Origin: CAVOEB01 sp965249645
Lineage (GTDB): Bacteria; Pseudomonadota; Alphaproteobacteria; UBA828; JAPUJA01
DNA: 64,000 bases
Assembly: GCA_965249645.1 (NCBI GenBank)
Contig: CBDFML010000010.1
Location: 186,001-250,000 of the forward strand
Direction of reading: 5' to 3'
Both the position numbers and the translations under genes were made by a program. The notes beneath the pieces were generated by a model. The model made no database searches and had not been told where the DNA came from. It worked only from the letters and a program-made list of their open reading frames with translations. Positions 33,382 through 41,968 of the stretch are shown here, piece after piece (position 1 is the first letter of the stretch; the number at the start of each line of letters is the position of its first letter).

Positions 33382-34298
33382 ATGGGCAAGGCAATATTCA
33401 CGGCGAAGGTCTCTGCCGACTACGATGATCTTCCAGAGGAGCGGTATCATTTTCCCCGCACATACTTGAACCAGGTCCGTCAGGCCCTTGGCGACTGGAT
33501 CATTTATTATGAACCGCGGCGGCAGGACAGTGACCCATCGGGGAGAGCGGGTCGACAGGCCTATTTCGCTGTTGCTCGACTGCTCGACGTTATCGAAGAT
33601 TCCTCAACGCCTGACCATTTCTATGCTCTTGTCGGCGATTATCTTGAATTCGATGATCCGGTTCCTTTTCGAGAGGGTGAGTATTATTACGAACTCGGCC
33701 TGAGGAAGACGAATGGAAGCACTAATAAAGGAGCTTTTGGCAAAGCAGTTCGTCCCATTTCGGATCAGGAATTCGAGGCTATTTTCGGGTCAGGCTTTAT
33801 CAAGCCATTGGACATCGACCATGAATTTGATGGACGATCCCAGTCGCATTCGTTGCCCGGCCTTAGCGAGCCCGAGGCTGCTTCACACGGCCATTGATCG
33901 AGAAGCTGGTAAAGCGCCCGTTTCGTGACGCCGCGTTCGCTAAGCTAATCGACTCGGCCTACGATTCGACGTGTGCGTTTACCGGAATGCGTTTGATAAA
34001 TGGTGGCGGACGTCGAGAAATCGAAGCAGCACATATTCGTCCCGTAGGAGAGGGGCATAACGGTCCGGATTCCACGAGAAATGGTGTTGCTATCTGCCGG
34101 ACTGTGCACTGGATGTTTGATCGTGGTTTGGTCTCTATCGCCGACGACTATCGAATTTTGATGGCTGAGAAACTCATTCCCGAAAATATTCGATCAATCT
34201 TTAACCCCGACGGGTTCACTCACGTTCCTGAGTTGAGCTACTTACAGCCACACCCGACTTTCTTGAACTATCATCGCGAAAAAATTTTCAAAGGATAA
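33382..34298 (+). pseudogene. HNH endonuclease gene split by a frameshift, in a low-GC insert
   Basis: Two overlapping frames make up one protein. The first runs from the ATG at 33382 to a TGA at 33897 and encodes the N-terminal domain (MGKAIFTAKVSADYDDLP through GLRKTNGSTNKGAFGKAVRP). The second continues to 34298 and encodes FTRPLIEKLVKRPFRDAAF followed by the HNH_2 domain (CAFTGMRLINGGGRREIEAAHI, NGVAICRTVHWMFDRGLVS). In complete relatives these are a single protein of about 290-300 residues. The change from frame 1 to frame 0 must fall between 33867 and 33894, because an in-frame TAG lies at 33864; a one-base deletion explains it. I see no slippery heptamer for programmed shifting. GC counted by hand is 31/60 at 33361-33420 and 24/60 at 34141-34200, against 37/60 in the tadA end at 33241-33300, so it looks acquired. 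A sequencing error remains possible. Confidence 0.75.
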
Positions 34299-34301
34299 GC
34301 G

Positions 34302-35570
34302 CTAGCGCCCTACGGCGCGCCAGCCGATATCGCGGCGGCAGAAGCCTCCCGGCCAGTCAATCGCATCGACGCCCTCGTAGGCGCGCGCCTGCGCCTCGGC
34401 GATGCCCGGTCCCAGCGCGGTTACACCCAGCACGCGCCCGCCGGCAGCCAGAATCCGCTCGTTCTCGCGCGCGGTGCCGGCGTGAAACACGGTGACGCCC
34501 TCGAGCGCCGCCGCCGCGTCGAGGCCGCGAATCTCGCTGCCCTTGTTGTAGTTGCCGGGATAGCCGTTTGCCGCCAGCACGACACAGAGCGCCGCCTCGT
34601 CGCGCCAGCGCAAGGAAAAATTCGCGAGCACCCCGTCGCGCGCCGCCATCAGGGCGGGAAACAAGTCGGATACGAGACGGGCGATCAGAACCTGGCATTC
34701 CGGGTCGCCGAAGCGGACGTTGATCTCGAGCAGTTTGGGTCCGCTCGCGGTCACCATCAGCCCGGCATAGAGCACACCCACATAGGGCGCGCCGGCGTCC
34801 GCCATGGCGGCGATCAGCGGGCGGACGATTTCGTCCAATACCTGGTCGCACAGCGCGGGCGTGAGCAGGGGAGCGGGCGAATAAGCGCCCATGCCGCCGG
34901 TGTTGGGGCCGGTGTCGCCTTCGCCTACCCGCTTGTGGTCCTGGGCCGTGGCGAGCGGCAGGGCGGTCGTGCCGTCGACCAGGGCGAAGAAGCTCGCCTC
35001 CTCGCCCACCAGGCATTCCTCGATCACGAGTTCCGCGCCCGCCTCGCCGAACTGTCCGCCCAGCATGGCGTCGGCGGCGGCCACCGCCTCGTCCACGCTT
35101 TCGGCCACGACCACGCCCTTGCCGGCCGCGAGGCCGTCGGCCTTGACTACGATGGGCGCGCCCTTGGCCTCGATATAGGCGCGTGCAGCAACCGGTTCGC
35201 TAAACCGCGCATAGGCCGCAGTCGGCACGTTGGCTTCGTTGCAAATCTCCTTCATGTACGCTTTCGAGCCCTCGAGTTGCGCGGCTTTCGCGCTCGGCCC
35301 GAAGGCAGCGATCCCGGCGGTCTCCAGCCGGTCGACCAGGCCGGCGACCAATGGCGCCTCGGGCCCGACGACGACGAAGTCGATCGCCTCGTCCGTGCAA
35401 TAGTGCTCGATGGCCGCAAGATCGAGGGGGTCGAGCGGCACGCAGGTGGCGACCTCCGCGATGCCGCCATTGCCCGGCGCGCAGATTAGGGTCTCGACCA
35501 GCGGCGAGGCTTTGAGCGCCCAGCACAGTGCGTGCTCGCGCCCGCCCGATCCGATCACCAGAACTTTCAT
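34302..35570 (-). CDS. purD: Phosphoribosylamine--glycine ligase
   Basis: The 422-residue ATP-grasp enzyme starts MKVLVIGSGGREHAL and contains GPEAPLVAGLVD, KADGLAAGKGVVV, the magnesium-binding EINVRFGDPECQ and GGMGAYSPAP. It makes glycinamide ribonucleotide in purine synthesis. The ATG at 35570 has GGGAGG 5-6 bases upstream. It ends 3 bases from the convergent HNH remnant and diverges from xseA with 55 bases between starts. Confidence 0.97.
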   Translation of the reverse strand: MKVLVIGSGGREHALCWALKASPLVETLICAPGNGGIAEVATCVPLDPLDLAAIEHYCTDEAIDFVVVGPEAPLVAGLVDRLETAGIAAFGPSAKAAQLEGSKAYMKEICNEANVPTAAYARFSEPVAARAYIEAKGAPIVVKADGLAAGKGVVVAESVDEAVAAADAMLGGQFGEAGAELVIEECLVGEEASFFALVDGTTALPLATAQDHKRVGEGDTGPNTGGMGAYSPAPLLTPALCDQVLDEIVRPLIAAMADAGAPYVGVLYAGLMVTASGPKLLEINVRFGDPECQVLIARLVSDLFPALMAARDGVLANFSLRWRDEAALCVVLAANGYPGNYNKGSEIRGLDAAAALEGVTVFHAGTARENERILAAGGRVLGVTALGPGIAEAQARAYEGVDAIDWPGGFCRRDIGWRAVGR

Positions 35571-35585
35571 GCTCGCCTCCCTCGC

Positions 35586-35614
35586 TTCTCTCACCGGCGC
35601 GCCTCTTGTATCAT
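35586..35614 (+). promoter_or_regulatory. Weak candidate promoter of xseA
   Basis: TATCAT (35609-35614) is a good -10; TTCTCT (35586-35591), 17 bases upstream, is a poor -35. The predicted start would be only a few bases before the ATG at 35626. Confidence 0.3.
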
Positions 35615-35625
35615 GCAGCCAAGTC

Positions 35626-37158
35626 ATGAGCGAGATGCCGCCAACCCCCGAGGCCGCCGGAAACCTTCCGGTCTACACCGTCAGCGAGCTGTCCAGCGCG
35701 CTCAAGCGGATGGTCGAGGACCGCTTCGGCCGAGTCCGGGTGCGCGCCGAGGTCTCGGGCTTCAAGCGCGCCGCCTCGGGCCATCTCTACTTTACCCTGA
35801 AGGACGAGGACGCGATCCTGGCCTCGGTCTGCTGGCGGGGCATGGCGGCAAAACTGGCGGTGCAGCCCGAGGACGGCCTGGAAATCATCTGTTCCGGGCG
35901 GCTCACCACCTATCCCGGCCGCTCGCAATACCAGCTAATCGTCGAGTCGGTCGAGCTGGCCGGCGAGGGCGCGTTGCTCAAGCTGCTCGAAGAGCGGCGC
36001 AAGGCACTCGCGGCCGAAGGCCTGTTCGACGAGGCGCATAAACAACCACTCCCTTACCTGCCCGAGGTCGTCGGTGTCGTCACCTCACCCACCGGGGCGG
36101 TCATCCGCGACATTCTCCATCGCATCGCCGAGCGCTTTCCTCGCCACGTCCTGGTCTGGCCGGTGGTGGTCCAGGGCGAGCGCGCGGCGGTTGAAATCGC
36201 AGCGGCGATCGAGGGCTTCAACAGCCTCGCTCCGTCCGGCGCCGTGCCCCGGCCCGACCTGCTGATCGTCGCACGCGGCGGCGGCAGCCTCGAGGATCTG
36301 TGGGCGTTTAACGAGGAGATCGTGGTCCGCGCCGCGGCGGCCAGTGCCATACCCCTGATCTCGGCGGTTGGTCACGAGACCGACACCACGCTGATCGACT
36401 TCGCCGCCGACCGGCGTGCGCCGACCCCCACAGCGGCGGCCGAGATGACCGTGCCCGTGCGCGTCGAGTTGCTCGAAACTGTGCGTGCCGCCGACGTCCG
36501 CCTGCTCGGCGCCGTCAACCGCAGACTGGAGGCGGACCGCTCCGAGCTTCGCGGCCTGGTTCGCGGCCTCCCCGATCCCGCCTCTTTGCTCGATGTGGCA
36601 GCCCAGCGTCTCGACGATCGGGTCGAACGGTTGGTCAACGCCGCGCAGACCGAACTGGAACGGCGCGCCGGCCGGTTGGATTTGCTGTCGCGCGCGCTAC
36701 GCCATCCGCGCGAGCGGCTAAAGGAACACGAGGTCCGCCTCACCGCCGCCGGCCGGGCGCTACGCGCGGGCATGCGAGCGTGTCTGGGCGCGGAACGCGA
36801 CCGCCTCGGGCGGCGTGGCGACCAGCTCGACGGCTTGGCCCTGCGCCTCGGGCGCGCCATGACGGCCGGTCTGGAAACCCGCCGCCAGGATCTCGCGGCA
36901 CGCGCCCGGCTGCTCGACGGCTTTTCCTACGAACGGGTGCTCGAACGCGGCTTCGTGCTGGTTCGAGATGGCGCCGACGCGCCGCTCGTCTCGGTGGTGT
37001 CGACCGAGCCGAATATGGCGGTCAGTCTTCGTTTCGCCGATGGCGAGGCGGGCGCGACCATCACCGATGGCCCGCCGCGGCCGGCAACCGGTCCTGCCAA
37101 GCCCGCGCGCAGTAAAAAACCCTCCGGGCCCGGCCCCGCCCAGGGCGAGTTGCTGTGA
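35626..37158 (+). CDS. xseA: Exodeoxyribonuclease VII large subunit
   Basis: The 510-residue protein has the N-terminal OB-fold nucleic acid domain (VYTVSELSSALK to about 120), the catalytic core with SPTGAVIRDILHRI, ARGGGSLEDLWAFN and VGHETDTTLIDFAADRRAPTPTAAAE, a long coiled-coil region and the C-terminal YERVLERGFVLV strand. With XseB it degrades single-stranded DNA. The ATG at 35626 begins MSEMPP; the upstream frame is only open as purD antisense. The gene at 37155 overlaps its stop. Confidence 0.96.
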   Translation: MSEMPPTPEAAGNLPVYTVSELSSALKRMVEDRFGRVRVRAEVSGFKRAASGHLYFTLKDEDAILASVCWRGMAAKLAVQPEDGLEIICSGRLTTYPGRSQYQLIVESVELAGEGALLKLLEERRKALAAEGLFDEAHKQPLPYLPEVVGVVTSPTGAVIRDILHRIAERFPRHVLVWPVVVQGERAAVEIAAAIEGFNSLAPSGAVPRPDLLIVARGGGSLEDLWAFNEEIVVRAAAASAIPLISAVGHETDTTLIDFAADRRAPTPTAAAEMTVPVRVELLETVRAADVRLLGAVNRRLEADRSELRGLVRGLPDPASLLDVAAQRLDDRVERLVNAAQTELERRAGRLDLLSRALRHPRERLKEHEVRLTAAGRALRAGMRACLGAERDRLGRRGDQLDGLALRLGRAMTAGLETRRQDLAARARLLDGFSYERVLERGFVLVRDGADAPLVSVVSTEPNMAVSLRFADGEAGATITDGPPRPATGPAKPARSKKPSGPGPAQGELL

Positions 37159-38024
37159 TCACGCGCCCGGTCGTTCGCCGCTGCGCCCCGCTCTTCCTCG
37201 TCGCCCTGCTCCTCGTCGTAGCGGGGCTTTCCACGCGCGCCGGCGGGCTCGCACTCACCGGCGATGCCATCCAGGGCGGGCTGATGATCGGCCAAGCCGA
37301 GCCGGGCAGCCGAGTGCGCTTAGAGGGCAACACCGTTCGGGTGTGGTCTGACGGCCGTTTCCTGATCGGCTTCGGGCGCGACGCGGCGGCGTCCGCCGTC
37401 CTCGATATTCGCTACCCCGACGGTTCCGCCGAGCAACGCCGCATCGACGTGGCGGCGCGTGATTACGAAGTCCAGAGGATCGACGGCATGGCCTCGAACA
37501 TGGTGACCCCCAGCGCCGAGGCGCTGGTGCGAATCCGCGAGGAAAACCAGTGGATCGCCGCGGGCCGGGCGACCGATTCCGCCGACCCCTGGTTCGATTC
37601 CGGGTTTGTCTGGCCGCTGATCGGCATCGTGACCGGCACCTACGGTACCCAGCGCATCCTGAACGGCGAGCCTCGCCAGCCCCATTACGGCGTCGATGTT
37701 GCCGCTCCCGAAGGTGCCCCGGTGTATGCGCCCGCCGACGGGATCGTAGTGATGGCCGAGCTCGACCTGTACTACACGGGCGGTACGGTGATGATCGATC
37801 ACGGCTACGGGTTGACCTCGCTTTACTCCCATTTGAGTCGGCTCGATGTGAGCGTGGGGCAAGCGCTGGACCAGGGCGACCCGATCGGCGGTGCGGGGGC
37901 GAGCGGCCGGGCGACGGGAGTTCATCTCGATTGGCGGGTCAACCTGCTTACCACGCGGCTCGACCCTGCGCTTCTCGTCGGGCCCATGCCGCCACAGCCC
38001 GACCCGTCAGGGTCTCAGCAGTAA
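37155..38024 (+). CDS. M23 (LytM-type) murein peptidase-like protein
   Basis: The 289-residue exported protein has an N-terminal hydrophobic signal (LFLVALLLVVAGLSTRAGG) and a C-terminal LytM domain: HYGVDVAAPEGAPVYAP supplies the H-x3-D zinc ligands. The second motif reads HLDW, so the second histidine of the canonical H-x-H is aspartate; H-x-D occurs in some M23 subgroups, but zinc binding here may be altered. The GTG start overlaps the xseA stop (GTGA). It probably cuts or regulates cutting of peptidoglycan cross-links in the periplasm. Confidence 0.88.
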   Translation: MITRPVVRRCAPLFLVALLLVVAGLSTRAGGLALTGDAIQGGLMIGQAEPGSRVRLEGNTVRVWSDGRFLIGFGRDAAASAVLDIRYPDGSAEQRRIDVAARDYEVQRIDGMASNMVTPSAEALVRIREENQWIAAGRATDSADPWFDSGFVWPLIGIVTGTYGTQRILNGEPRQPHYGVDVAAPEGAPVYAPADGIVVMAELDLYYTGGTVMIDHGYGLTSLYSHLSRLDVSVGQALDQGDPIGGAGASGRATGVHLDWRVNLLTTRLDPALLVGPMPPQPDPSGSQQ

Positions 38025-38037
38025 AATTTGTCGAGCC

Positions 38038-38922
38038 CTAGTCCGGCCAACGACGGTGCACCCAGAACCACTGTTCGGGGTGCTCGCGGACCCAGCCTTC
38101 GAGCACGGCCGTTGCCCGGCCCATGATGTCGGCGATGTCGGCGTCGCGATCATCCGTGGGGGTGATCTCCATGGGCGGCTCGATGATGATGCGAAAGCGC
38201 GCCCCGCCCAGGCGCACGACCCGCGCCGGCACGACGGGCACATCGAATTTGAGCGCAAAGCTCGCCATCGCGACCATCGTCATGGCGTTGTGCCCGAAAA
38301 AGGGCACGGGGATTCCCTCGTTGAGCTTTTGGTCGATCAACAAGGCGAGATGGTCGCCGGCCTTCAGGTGCTTGACGAGCTGGCGCGCACCCGGGGCGCC
38401 CTTGGCATAGCGTGTCACGCCGAGCGCGCGGGTCCGGATGCGGTCGATAATGGGATCGATCAGCGGGTTGTTGGGGGCGCGATAGGCCTGGAACACGGGT
38501 ACGCCGCGCTGGGTCGCCGCCATGCAGCAAACTTCCCAATTGGCGATATGGCCGGAAAAGAAAATCCCGCCGCGCCCGTCTTCGCGCAGCTCGTCGACGA
38601 ACTCGGCGCCGATCACTTCCACGCGAGGGCCGCCGTAGCAGTCGAATTTGTGGAGGTGGGGATATTCGGCGGTGACCCGGCCCAGATTGTCCCACATGCC
38701 GCAAATCACGCCGTCGATCTCGCTATCCGATAGCTCGGGCAGCGCGCGCGCGACGTTACGCCGCGCGCGGCGGTTCATGGCAAGGCGGGGGCCGATCATT
38801 CGCCCCAGCCAGCCGCCCAGCGCCGAAGCCGCGTCGAGGGGCAGTAACCCGAACAGGCATAGCATCAGCCACGCACCAACGGCCTGCAGCCGATAGGCGA
38901 GGGTGATCGGGCGTTCGGCCAT
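38038..38922 (-). CDS. lpxL: Lipid A biosynthesis acyltransferase (LpxL/HtrB family)
   Basis: The 294-residue protein has one N-terminal membrane segment and the acyltransferase H-x4-E motif in GHIANWE (H125, E130). It adds a secondary acyl chain to Kdo-lipid A at the inner membrane. It is the last gene of the minus-strand lipid A run, 9 bases after lpxK, and faces the M23 gene with 13 bases between stops. LpxL and LpxM paralogs cannot be told apart here; the position is consistent with lauroyl transfer. Confidence 0.9.
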   Translation of the reverse strand: MAERPITLAYRLQAVGAWLMLCLFGLLPLDAASALGGWLGRMIGPRLAMNRRARRNVARALPELSDSEIDGVICGMWDNLGRVTAEYPHLHKFDCYGGPRVEVIGAEFVDELREDGRGGIFFSGHIANWEVCCMAATQRGVPVFQAYRAPNNPLIDPIIDRIRTRALGVTRYAKGAPGARQLVKHLKAGDHLALLIDQKLNEGIPVPFFGHNAMTMVAMASFALKFDVPVVPARVVRLGGARFRIIIEPPMEITPTDDRDADIADIMGRATAVLEGWVREHPEQWFWVHRRWPD

Positions 38923-38931
38923 GACCCCGCC

Positions 38932-39924
38932 TCAGCCCGTCCGTGCGATCACGGTATCGAGCAGCCCATCGAGCGCATCGATGTCCGCCCATTCGAGGCG
39001 CACGCGGAGTATGTCAATCCGCTCACGCTCGGCGGCAGGAAGGCGCACCGCATCCTTTTCCGTGGTCACGGCGCGCGCTCCGGCGGCATCCGCCTGGGCC
39101 ACCAGGCGGGTGAGTTCGTATTTCTTGTAGGGATGATGATCGGCGAAGGCGTGACGCGCCACCACGCGGGCGCCGCCGTCGTCCAGGGTCTCGAAGAATT
39201 TATCCGGACGGCCGATCCCGGCGAACGCAACCACTGCCCGGCCCTCCAGCTCCGGTCCACCCGGAGCCGGGGCGAGTCGGGCGCGCAGCAAAGGCAATCT
39301 GTCGTCCAGCCGGGCCGTAACATTCGTACGGTCGTCGCCGACCAGCACCACGGCCTGTGCCCGCGCAAGGCCCCGCGCCACCGGCTCGCGCAAGGGGCCG
39401 GCGGGCATCACCCGGCCGTTGCCGAAACCGTAGCCGCCGTCGATTACGACGAGCGAGAGATCCTTGACCAGCGACGGATTTTGAAACCCGTCGTCCATGA
39501 CCAGAACCTGCGCACCGGCGGCAATCGCGGCGCGCGCTGCCGCGCGTCGGTCGCCGCCCACCCAAGTGGGCGCCGCAGCGCCCAGCACCAGCGCCTCGTC
39601 GCCCACGGCGCGCGAATCGTGACGTGTCGGGTCGACGTTGATCGGGCCCGTGGCACTGCCGCCGTAGCCCCGGATCAGGACGTGGGCATCGATCGAGCGG
39701 GTGGCCAGCCGTTCAACGATCGAGAGCACACAGGGCGTCTTCCCGGCACCACCGGCGTTCAGGTTGCCGACGCAGATCACCGGCACCGCCGCACGCCAAG
39801 ACCGGGTCAGGCACTGACGCGCGCAGCCGGCAATGCTGAATGCGGCGCTCAAGGGGCTGAGCGCGCAGGCCACGAACCGTTCGCCCGGCCTGGCCTGCGG
39901 AGCCCAGAAATCAGGCGCGCGCAT
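38932..39924 (-). CDS. lpxK: Tetraacyldisaccharide 4'-kinase
   Basis: The 330-residue protein has the Walker A variant NLNAGGAGKTP after strand VPVICVGN, MDDGFQN and the closing segment TTEKDAVRLP. It phosphorylates the 4' position of the lipid A disaccharide. The ATG at 39924 overlaps the waaA end by 14 bases, consistent with coupling; an upstream start at 40038 would read far into waaA. Confidence 0.95.
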   Translation of the reverse strand: MRAPDFWAPQARPGERFVACALSPLSAAFSIAGCARQCLTRSWRAAVPVICVGNLNAGGAGKTPCVLSIVERLATRSIDAHVLIRGYGGSATGPINVDPTRHDSRAVGDEALVLGAAAPTWVGGDRRAAARAAIAAGAQVLVMDDGFQNPSLVKDLSLVVIDGGYGFGNGRVMPAGPLREPVARGLARAQAVVLVGDDRTNVTARLDDRLPLLRARLAPAPGGPELEGRAVVAFAGIGRPDKFFETLDDGGARVVARHAFADHHPYKKYELTRLVAQADAAGARAVTTEKDAVRLPAAERERIDILRVRLEWADIDALDGLLDTVIARTG

Positions 39925-41212
39925 CGGCGGCCTCCACCGGGGTTTCGGGTGCGCTCGAGAGGAACGGCTCCAGGTGCTGCCATACCCGATCGAGCGCGCC
40001 GCCGAGCTCGGCGGCCGCCTGCCCGGCCCGGTCGGCAAATCGGGCTCGTATCGCGTCGTCGTCGAGCAGGCGACCGACGGCGTCGCTCAGCGCTGCGGGC
40101 TGAGCCAGCTCGATGGCCGCGTCCGCCGCGTGCAGTCGGGCTGCGACATCGCGGAAGTTTTCCATATAGGGCCCGTGCAGCAGGGCGCAGCCGAGGCGAG
40201 CGGGCTCGAGGGGGTTCTGCCCGCCATGGGGGATCAGCGAGCCGCCCACGAAAACGATTGGACTCAGCCGGTAGAACAGGCCGAGTTCGCCCAGCGTATC
40301 CGCGAGGTAGATCTCGGTGTCGGGTTCGACCACCTCGCCTGCGCTTCGTTGCGCCAGGCGAAAACCCTCGGCGCGAAGACCCCGGGCGATCTCCGCGCCG
40401 CGCGGTGGATGACGCGGCGCAATCACGGTCAACAGGTCGGGATGGCGTGCGACGAGCTGCCGGTGCGCCGCTGCCGCAACGGATTCCTCGCCCTGATGGG
40501 TGCTGGCGGCGAGCCACAACCGGCGGCTCCCGACGGCTGCCGTCAGGCTCGCCAGCACCGCAGGGTCCGCGGCCAGCGGCGGGGCGTCGTCCTTGAGGTT
40601 GCCCAGCGCCTCGGCGCTGTGTGCACCCAGTTCGCGCAGCCGCGAGGCTGCGTCGCCGCTTTGGGCGAGCACCAGGTCGAACGCGCCGAGCACGCCCGAT
40701 ATCAGCCGTGGTGCGCGGCGCCAGCGCCGATGGGAGCGCGACGACAGCCGCGCGTTGACGAGCGCGAGGGGCACGCCGCGCGCCCGGCTCATGACGATCA
40801 TATTCGGCCACAACTCCGATTCGATCCAGATCGCCCGGTCCGGAGTCCAGTGGTCGAGAAAGCGGCGGACGGCGCCCGGCGTATCGACCGGCGCGTATTG
40901 GTGAAACGCCCGCACCGGCAGGCGCTCGGCCATGACGCGCGCCGAGGTCACCGTAACCGTCGTGACCAGGACGTGCGCGTCCGGTCGGTTTTCGAGCAGG
41001 CGCTCAATCAGCGGTAGTGCCGAGACCGATTCGCCGACGCTCGCCGCATGCAGCCAGATCAGTTCGCCCGATGGACGCGCCCGTCCGGTCCGCCCGGTCC
41101 GCTCACCGTGGCGGGCGGCCTCTTCCTTGCCGCTGGCTCGCCGACGGTTCAGCCAGAAGCCGACCAGCGGTGCGCCCAGCGCCGTGGCCAGCCGGTAGAG
41201 AGCAAGGTTCAT
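39911..41212 (-). CDS. waaA: 3-deoxy-D-manno-octulosonic acid transferase
   Basis: This 433-residue GT30 glycosyltransferase has an N-terminal membrane anchor, the acceptor-side HAASVGE motif, IESELWPN, NARLS, and the donor-side GGSLIPHGGQNPLEPA. It attaches Kdo residues to lipid IVA. The ATG at 41212 overlaps the stop of the DUF374 gene by 4 bases. The frame is open well upstream but that is antisense or shadow sequence of its neighbour. Confidence 0.95.
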   Translation of the reverse strand: MNLALYRLATALGAPLVGFWLNRRRASGKEEAARHGERTGRTGRARPSGELIWLHAASVGESVSALPLIERLLENRPDAHVLVTTVTVTSARVMAERLPVRAFHQYAPVDTPGAVRRFLDHWTPDRAIWIESELWPNMIVMSRARGVPLALVNARLSSRSHRRWRRAPRLISGVLGAFDLVLAQSGDAASRLRELGAHSAEALGNLKDDAPPLAADPAVLASLTAAVGSRRLWLAASTHQGEESVAAAAHRQLVARHPDLLTVIAPRHPPRGAEIARGLRAEGFRLAQRSAGEVVEPDTEIYLADTLGELGLFYRLSPIVFVGGSLIPHGGQNPLEPARLGCALLHGPYMENFRDVAARLHAADAAIELAQPAALSDAVGRLLDDDAIRARFADRAGQAAAELGGALDRVWQHLEPFLSSAPETPVEAADARA

Positions 41213-41949
41213 TGTGTCGACGGGCTCGGTGCGGCGTCCGTGGCAAGGGGCTCGGGCGGTGCCGGCGCAATGGCGGTTTGGCCGACCAGGCGGTCGGCTT
41301 CTTCGGTCACTGCGTTGAGCCGGGCTTCCAACTCGGCGCGCGCCGCCTCGAGCGCGACACCGTCCGCGTCCGGAGCCACATCCAACGGCTCGCCCCAGAC
41401 AAAAACGCCGCGCGCGAACGGCTTGGCAATGACGAATCGGTCCCAGCTGCCGAGCACTTTGCGGCGCGAGGTCGCGAAGGTCGCCGGAATGATGGGAACG
41501 CCAGCCAGACGCGCGACTGTCACGGCGCCCGCATTCGCCCGCATTCGTGGCCCGCGGGGGCCGTCGGGCGTGATCCCCACATGGCCGCCCGCCTTGAGCG
41601 TACGGACCATCTGACGCAGCGCTCCCGCGCCGCTCTTGCCGCTCGACCCGCGCACCGTGCCAAGGTCGAAATGGCTGATGGTCTTGGCAATCAGTTCGCC
41701 GTCGCGGTGATGCGAGATCAACATGCTCATCGCGGTATCTGCCCGCCAGCAATAGGGCATCAGCAGCAGACGACCGTGCCAGAACGCGAGGATGAACGGG
41801 CGCCCCTGGTCCCAGAAGCGGGCGGGAACGTCGCCCCGCACGACCTGCCAGCGGCCCGTTCTGAAGACGAGGCGGATATAGCACGCGCCCAGCCAACACA
41901 GCACCGAGCGAACCCGGTCGTTGGCGGCTATCCATTTGATCACGAACAT
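41209..41949 (-). CDS. DUF374 lysophospholipid acyltransferase-family protein
   Basis: The 246-residue protein has the DUF374 pattern: FILAFWHGRLLLMPY, SHHRDGELIA and GITPDGPRGPR. Relatives sit in lipid A/Kdo operons and are thought to be acyltransferases of envelope lipids. The C-terminal 25 residues are rich in Pro and Ala. It starts at 41949, 19 bases after msbA, and overlaps waaA by 4 bases. The precise reaction is unknown. Confidence 0.88.
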   Translation of the reverse strand: MFVIKWIAANDRVRSVLCWLGACYIRLVFRTGRWQVVRGDVPARFWDQGRPFILAFWHGRLLLMPYCWRADTAMSMLISHHRDGELIAKTISHFDLGTVRGSSGKSGAGALRQMVRTLKAGGHVGITPDGPRGPRMRANAGAVTVARLAGVPIIPATFATSRRKVLGSWDRFVIAKPFARGVFVWGEPLDVAPDADGVALEAARAELEARLNAVTEEADRLVGQTAIAPAPPEPLATDAAPSPSTQ

Positions 41950-41968
41950 GAGAGGCCGCCGCTTCGGC

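Noticed and set aside
33867..33894. Programmed -1 frameshifting in the HNH gene
   Set aside because: No X-XXY-YYZ heptamer or following pseudoknot is visible in the only interval where the shift can occur; a simple deletion is more economical.
33310..34301. Integration site (tRNA or direct repeats) flanking the HNH insert
   Set aside because: No tRNA gene and no obvious flanking direct repeat was found around the insert.
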